Assembly (NCBI GenBank): GCA_030746455.1
Contig: JASLMQ010000010.1
Location: 1-9,793 of the forward strand
Direction: 5' to 3'
Source: Candidatus Latescibacterota bacterium
GTDB lineage: Bacteria; Latescibacterota; UBA2968; GCA-2709665
Length of the DNA stretch: 9,793 nucleotides
Shown: piece after piece, positions 7,139 to 9,793 of the stretch
Numbering within the stretch: position 1 is the first letter of the stretch
Layout of the letters: each line of letters opens with the position of its first letter
Made by a program: the position numbers and the translations under genes
The notes under the pieces: generated by a model
What the model saw: only the letters and a program-made list of their open reading frames with translations
What the model was told of the DNA's origin: nothing
Database searches by the model: none

Positions 7139-7301
7139 AGGTATGGGACTCTCTCTCGTGCCGGCAAGGATACCTTCTCGCGGCCGAGACGATTCCTACG
7201 CTACCGCAGCGGCTGGACGGCCCGTTCTGGCCCTAGCTGATCTGCGGCCCTCTCGGCAACGTCCGTCTTGGTGTTCTGTGCCGAGCTGTCGGAGTCGACC
7301 G
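7139..7301 (-). other. 163-nt intergenic gap with two stem-loops
   Basis: This is the longest non-coding stretch in the window. In the minus-strand transcript it holds CTCGGCA (7285-7279) paired with TGCCGAG (7258-7252), a 7-bp stem with a 20-nt loop starting 17 nt after the stop of the 155-aa gene. Further on, TCTCG (7189-7185) pairs with CGAGA (7180-7176) around a GCCG tetraloop. Neither is followed by a U-run. I see no convincing sigma-70 promoter. The gap may separate two transcription units or host an RNA processing site. Confidence 0.4.
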
Positions 7302-7769
7302 TCATGCGATTGCCTCACGAAGCAGCTCCTCGATCGTCATCTCCAGGTCCTGCGGGTCGGGAAAGAGCTTCTTCGAGTAGAGCCAGTTTCTGTGGGTCCC
7401 GATTCGGAACAATCCGGTCCTGGCCTTGTAGGTGGGATTCACGCCATACCAGCGCTCGGAAAGGATTCTGCGGCACTCGTCCGGCAGGAGGACCCATTGA
7501 TGCGTGCTGCTCTCCCGCGCTCTGTCGCCGAGATGGCACTCCAGCCCGTGGTCGGTCACATATAGCCAGGTGGTCTGCTTGGAGGTCTGAAAGACCATCT
7601 GCCGCCGCTGGGCACTCGGGACCTCCTCGGCTGCCGCCTCTTCAGGCTCCGCCTCGGGCTCCTGCACCGGGGTCCTGAGGTAGGCCTGGTACGCAAGCCA
7701 TGCCATAACCACGGCAACCAGGGTCGTGACAGTCTGCGTGACAACCTGCACCCATTCCGCGAAGTCCAT
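7302..7769 (-). CDS. Unrecognised 155-aa protein with one N-terminal membrane helix
   Basis: I do not recognise this protein. An N-terminal hydrophobic segment (about residues 8-30, rich in Val, Ala and Leu) looks like a single membrane anchor. It is followed by an acidic Pro/Glu/Ala-rich linker (about 35-50) and a compact soluble domain (about 57-155) rich in Trp, Tyr and charged residues. With no basic cluster before the helix and Arg32 after it, the soluble part is more likely on the cytoplasmic side. The ATG at 7769 follows GGGGGT (7778-7783), 8 nt upstream. It is 26 nt after the 220-aa gene, so the two are probably co-transcribed. The coding reading is supported by length, ribosome site, spacing and a sensible anchor-linker-domain layout. 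Its link with sugar metabolism, if any, is unknown. Confidence 0.75.
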   Translation of the reverse strand: MDFAEWVQVVTQTVTTLVAVVMAWLAYQAYLRTPVQEPEAEPEEAAAEEVPSAQRRQMVFQTSKQTTWLYVTDHGLECHLGDRARESSTHQWVLLPDECRRILSERWYGVNPTYKARTGLFRIGTHRNWLYSKKLFPDPQDLEMTIEELLREAIA

Positions 7770-7795
7770 GTCTGGCTACCCCCTCCGCACGCTGC

Positions 7796-8458
7796 CTAGA
7801 TTCTCTGCAGGGCTTCATTCAGGCTCAGTTCGCGAAACGTCTGACACAGCGTGTCGGCTGCCATTCGCTCCAGATATCGCTCCCGCTGCTTCTCCACCTC
7901 AGCACTATCGGGCACGGAGTTCAGTATGCCTCGTGCATAATCGCGGAGGAGGTCGCCACGGCACTCCACGGCCAGATCGGGTCGCTCAACTGTGCCTGTC
8001 TCCCCATAGGCGAAACAGCGGCCGATGTCGCGTGCGAGGCTCACCTGCTCTACCTCCGCGATCTCGGCTTCACGTGGGTCCCCGTCCGGCACCAACAGGA
8101 CGTTCACCCCCCGATGGGTGATGGCTTCGGCGGTGTGCTGCGCGTCCTCCTGTACGTGGACGTTCTTGTGGGCAGGCCAGATGTCGCACGCGCAGTAGTC
8201 GGCACAGGGTGATTCACGCTGGAAGGTGAAGAAATCCGGGTAGGCGAAGAACTCTGAACTCCGCTCGCGGTAGCGGTCATAGAACGCCGTGACATAGGCC
8301 ATCGTCAACGTGAGACCGCCCAACGCCTCGCACCGATGCGGGGTCAGTACACCGACACGGTCCCTGTCTCGAAACGCCGAGAAGAACTCCGCGTGCGTGA
8401 CGGGCTTGCCACGCCACCTCATCGTAAAATCGGTGCCCCTCAGATCACTGCTGTGCAT
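7796..8458 (-). CDS. Unrecognised 220-aa soluble protein with Cys/His cluster
   Basis: I cannot assign this protein to a family. It is soluble, with no signal peptide or membrane segment. The most striking part is residues 85-101: Cys85, Cys89, Cys91, Trp94, His97 and His101 lie close together, preceded by the aromatic YPDFFTFQ (73-80). This looks like a possible metal or cofactor site. A later stretch, GVNVLLVPDGDP (117-128), resembles a beta-strand with an Asp-rich turn. The C-terminal 40 residues are highly charged and probably helical. The ATG at 8458 follows GGAG (8464-8467) with a 5-nt spacer. It starts 24 nt after the dehydrogenase gene and ends 26 nt before the 155-aa gene, so it belongs to the same transcript. 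Coding is well supported; the function is unknown. Confidence 0.8.
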   Translation of the reverse strand: MHSSDLRGTDFTMRWRGKPVTHAEFFSAFRDRDRVGVLTPHRCEALGGLTLTMAYVTAFYDRYRERSSEFFAYPDFFTFQRESPCADYCACDIWPAHKNVHVQEDAQHTAEAITHRGVNVLLVPDGDPREAEIAEVEQVSLARDIGRCFAYGETGTVERPDLAVECRGDLLRDYARGILNSVPDSAEVEKQRERYLERMAADTLCQTFRELSLNEALQRI

Positions 8459-8482
8459 GATCTCTCCATCACCTATCTGGGT

Positions 8483-9364
8483 CTATGGGGTCTCTCCTGG
8501 ATCCAGCCCGAGATACTGATAGACGACCGCGGCCATCTCAGAAGTGTCGTGCTTTCCCCTCCCTTCCTTGATGGCCTCACGCAGGAGATTCAGCCCGCCG
8601 TCCAGGAGGAAGGCGGGCACGTTGAATTGGTCGTAGAGACGCTTCATGTAGACCATGTCCTTGAGGCACATCTCGAGCGCGAAGTCCATCCGGTAGTTCC
8701 TGTCCACGAACTTACGACCGTAGAAGTCGAAGACGGCGTTGCCGAACGGCCCCTCGTTCATGATCTCGAACAGGTTCTTCGTGTCGATGCCCAGCTTCTC
8801 CATCAGCGGGAACATCTGGGCGGCCAGCGCCGCATACATGAGGCCCTGGAAATTCATGGCGATCTTGACCGTGTGTGCGGATCCGATCGGGCCCATATTG
8901 CTGATGGGCGTGGCGTAGCTGCTGACGATGTCCTGGACACTGTCGACGGCATCCCGGTCACCGGAGATCATACAGGGCGCCGTTCCCGCCGCCGTGTCGG
9001 ACGGTGCGCCCAGCAATGGCGCGTCGAGGTATTGCCCCCCGGCGGCGGTGAACCTGGCGTGGAGCTCTTTGGTCGACTCGGGATAGCTGGTCGAGGTATC
9101 CACGACCGTCTTGCCGGTGACATCCTGCTCCAGGAACTCACCCGTGACGGCTTCGACCACGTTGGAGTTGGGCAACGACAGGAACGTGACCTCGCTGGCG
9201 AGGAACACGTCGAGGCTGGACGACGCTGTTGTAGCCTTGTCGGCGAAATGGGCGAGCGTATCGGGATCCGCATCGAACACGGACGTGGGGTACCCCTTCT
9301 TGATGATGTTCTCACACATCCCACGTCCCATCTTGCCGACACCGACGAATCCTACGGGTCTCAT
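8483..9364 (-). CDS. 3-hydroxyisobutyrate dehydrogenase-type NAD(P)-dependent oxidoreductase
   Basis: This 293-aa protein has the length and motif order of beta-hydroxyacid dehydrogenases (3-hydroxyisobutyrate, tartronate semialdehyde and related enzymes). The Rossmann motif GFVGVGKMG is at residues 5-13. Asp31 ends the second strand and suggests NAD rather than NADP. The substrate loop around DAPLLGAPSDTAAGT (114-128) is the family's DAP..G...A..GT signature. Lys167 in HTVKIAMNF is the catalytic Lys, with Asn171 at the usual helical spacing. Lys235 in LKDM is the conserved C-terminal Lys. It would interconvert a beta-hydroxy acid and its semialdehyde in the cytoplasm, but the substrate is unassigned. 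The ATG at 9364 follows a perfect AGGAGG five nucleotides upstream. It lies 69 nt after the URO-D-like gene and 24 nt before the 220-aa orphan. Confidence 0.93.
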   Translation of the reverse strand: MRPVGFVGVGKMGRGMCENIIKKGYPTSVFDADPDTLAHFADKATTASSSLDVFLASEVTFLSLPNSNVVEAVTGEFLEQDVTGKTVVDTSTSYPESTKELHARFTAAGGQYLDAPLLGAPSDTAAGTAPCMISGDRDAVDSVQDIVSSYATPISNMGPIGSAHTVKIAMNFQGLMYAALAAQMFPLMEKLGIDTKNLFEIMNEGPFGNAVFDFYGRKFVDRNYRMDFALEMCLKDMVYMKRLYDQFNVPAFLLDGGLNLLREAIKEGRGKHDTSEMAAVVYQYLGLDPGETP

Positions 9365-9369
9365 CGCTT

Positions 9370-9375
9370 CCTCCT
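9370..9375 (-). promoter_or_regulatory. Strong Shine-Dalgarno of the hydroxyacid dehydrogenase gene
   Basis: AGGAGG reads on the minus strand five nucleotides before the ATG at 9364-9362, the best ribosome site in the window. It suggests this gene is translated more strongly than its neighbours. Confidence 0.7.
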
Positions 9376-9433
9376 GGTTGTCAGGTCGTGGCTCTACACA
9401 ACAGGCTGCGCCACAGTGATGGCACTGGTTGAG

Positions 9434-9793
9434 TTAGAGGGTTCGCCCGTACACACCAAAGTCCTTCACGGCCTGAACGGCCGCACGCAAGCATCCGGCT
9501 GGCGTTTCAGGCGCCACCGCCTCGGCGGTCGCCAAGACGTACCCTCCTCCTGCACCTCCATCCTCGATTGCCTGTCGGACAGCCTGGCGCACGCCCTCGG
9601 GTGTGCCTCGATCGAACGTGTAGCAGGGGTCCAAACCGCCCATCAGCGCGACCCTATCCCGGCATAGTCGTTTGGCCTTGCTCAGTTCGACATCACCAAC
9701 CTCGGGAGGCTGCAGACCGGCGATCACATCCACACCGACCTCCACCAGCAGCGGAATGATATCACGTTGCTTCCCGTCGTCTTGATAGATGTA
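9434..9793 (-). CDS. URO-D/MtaA-family protein, C-terminal part only
   Basis: The window edge removes the start; 119 residues and a TAA stop (9436-9434) remain. The visible part matches the C-terminal third of the uroporphyrinogen decarboxylase/methylcobamide methyltransferase family. It shows a strand and helix (IIPLLVEVGVDVI, visible residues 12-24), ALMGGLDP (49-56) matching the usual GGID region, RGTPEGVRQAV (62-72), and GGGYVLATAEAVAPETP (82-98) matching the closing GGYIL..PxTP motif. True UroD has a His in this last motif (GHGI); here the corresponding residues are Ala and Glu. That fits the many non-haem relatives, which transfer methyl groups to or from corrinoids or have unknown substrates. 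No haem or corrinoid gene is visible nearby. It runs in the same direction as, and 69 nt before, the hydroxyacid dehydrogenase gene. The family is well supported, the function is not. Confidence 0.88.
   Translation of the reverse strand, partial: YIYQDDGKQRDIIPLLVEVGVDVIAGLQPPEVGDVELSKAKRLCRDRVALMGGLDPCYTFDRGTPEGVRQAVRQAIEDGGAGGGYVLATAEAVAPETPAGCLRAAVQAVKDFGVYGRTL

Noticed and set aside
7141..7170. Possible promoter with TTGCCG and CATACC hexamers 16 nt apart before the BNR gene
   Set aside because: The second hexamer is a poor -10 match and would put the transcription start at or beyond the ATG, requiring a leaderless message or the Met14 start. Too weak to list.
5194..8506. Both the DUS-like protein and the hydroxyacid dehydrogenase end in GETP, sharing AGGAGAGAC near their stops (5194-5211 and 8483-8500)
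   Set aside because: The similarity is about a dozen bases, the proteins are unrelated, and the purine-rich stretch can be explained as ribosome-site-like sequence or chance.
9414..9427. Small inverted repeat CAGTG-ATGG-CACTG just after the URO-D stop, considered as a terminator
   Set aside because: The stem is only 5 bp and no U-run follows in the minus-strand transcript, so it does not qualify as an intrinsic terminator.
8336..9667. A 443-codon open frame on the plus strand opposite the hydroxyacid dehydrogenase
   Set aside because: It spans three minus-strand genes, including well-supported dehydrogenase and URO-D frames, and its translation has no domain pattern. Codon bias of the real strand keeps it free of stops.

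Overview
The window carries eleven genes. All lie on the minus strand, so transcription runs from high to low coordinates, and most gaps are 3 to 70 nt. Base composition is GC-rich. There is no rRNA, tRNA, CRISPR array, transposase, transporter or transcription regulator that I can see. The mix of a Gfo/Idh/MocA oxidoreductase, an SDR, a xylose-isomerase-like TIM barrel, a URO-D-like methyltransferase, sialidase-fold (BNR) proteins and a divergent GH32 recalls carbohydrate loci of uncultured Planctomycetota, Latescibacterota, Poribacteria or Armatimonadota. That placement is inferred from gene content only.

In order of transcription. 9793-9434: the C-terminal end of a URO-D/MtaA-type protein, cut by the window edge. 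9364-8483: a 3-hydroxyisobutyrate-dehydrogenase-type oxidoreductase. 8458-7796: an unrecognised 220-aa soluble protein with a Cys/His cluster. 7769-7302: an unrecognised 155-aa protein with one N-terminal membrane segment. Then a 163-nt gap with two small stem-loops, the longest gap in the window. 7138-6035: a complete BNR/Asp-box sialidase-fold protein. 5964-5194: a DUS/DHOD-like flavin TIM barrel without the tRNA-binding tail. 5163-3640: a GH32-type glycosidase with altered catalytic motifs. 3605-2727: a sugar phosphate isomerase/epimerase-like TIM barrel. 2723-1983: a classical SDR. 1947-859: a Gfo/Idh/MocA oxidoreductase. 839-1: a second BNR sialidase-fold protein, truncated by the window edge.

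Taken together this looks like an intracellular carbohydrate-processing operon. Three propeller-fold proteins (two BNR, one GH32) could release or recognise sugars, and an isomerase plus three NAD(P)-dependent dehydrogenases could oxidise and rearrange the products. None of the propeller proteins has a signal peptide, so any chemistry is predicted to be cytoplasmic. The substrate cannot be read from the sequence. The less conventional members are the GH32 with a displaced acid/base motif, the DUS-like protein without a tRNA-binding domain, the Cys/His orphan and the membrane-anchored orphan. I found no evidence of a defence system, mobile element or other dramatic novelty.
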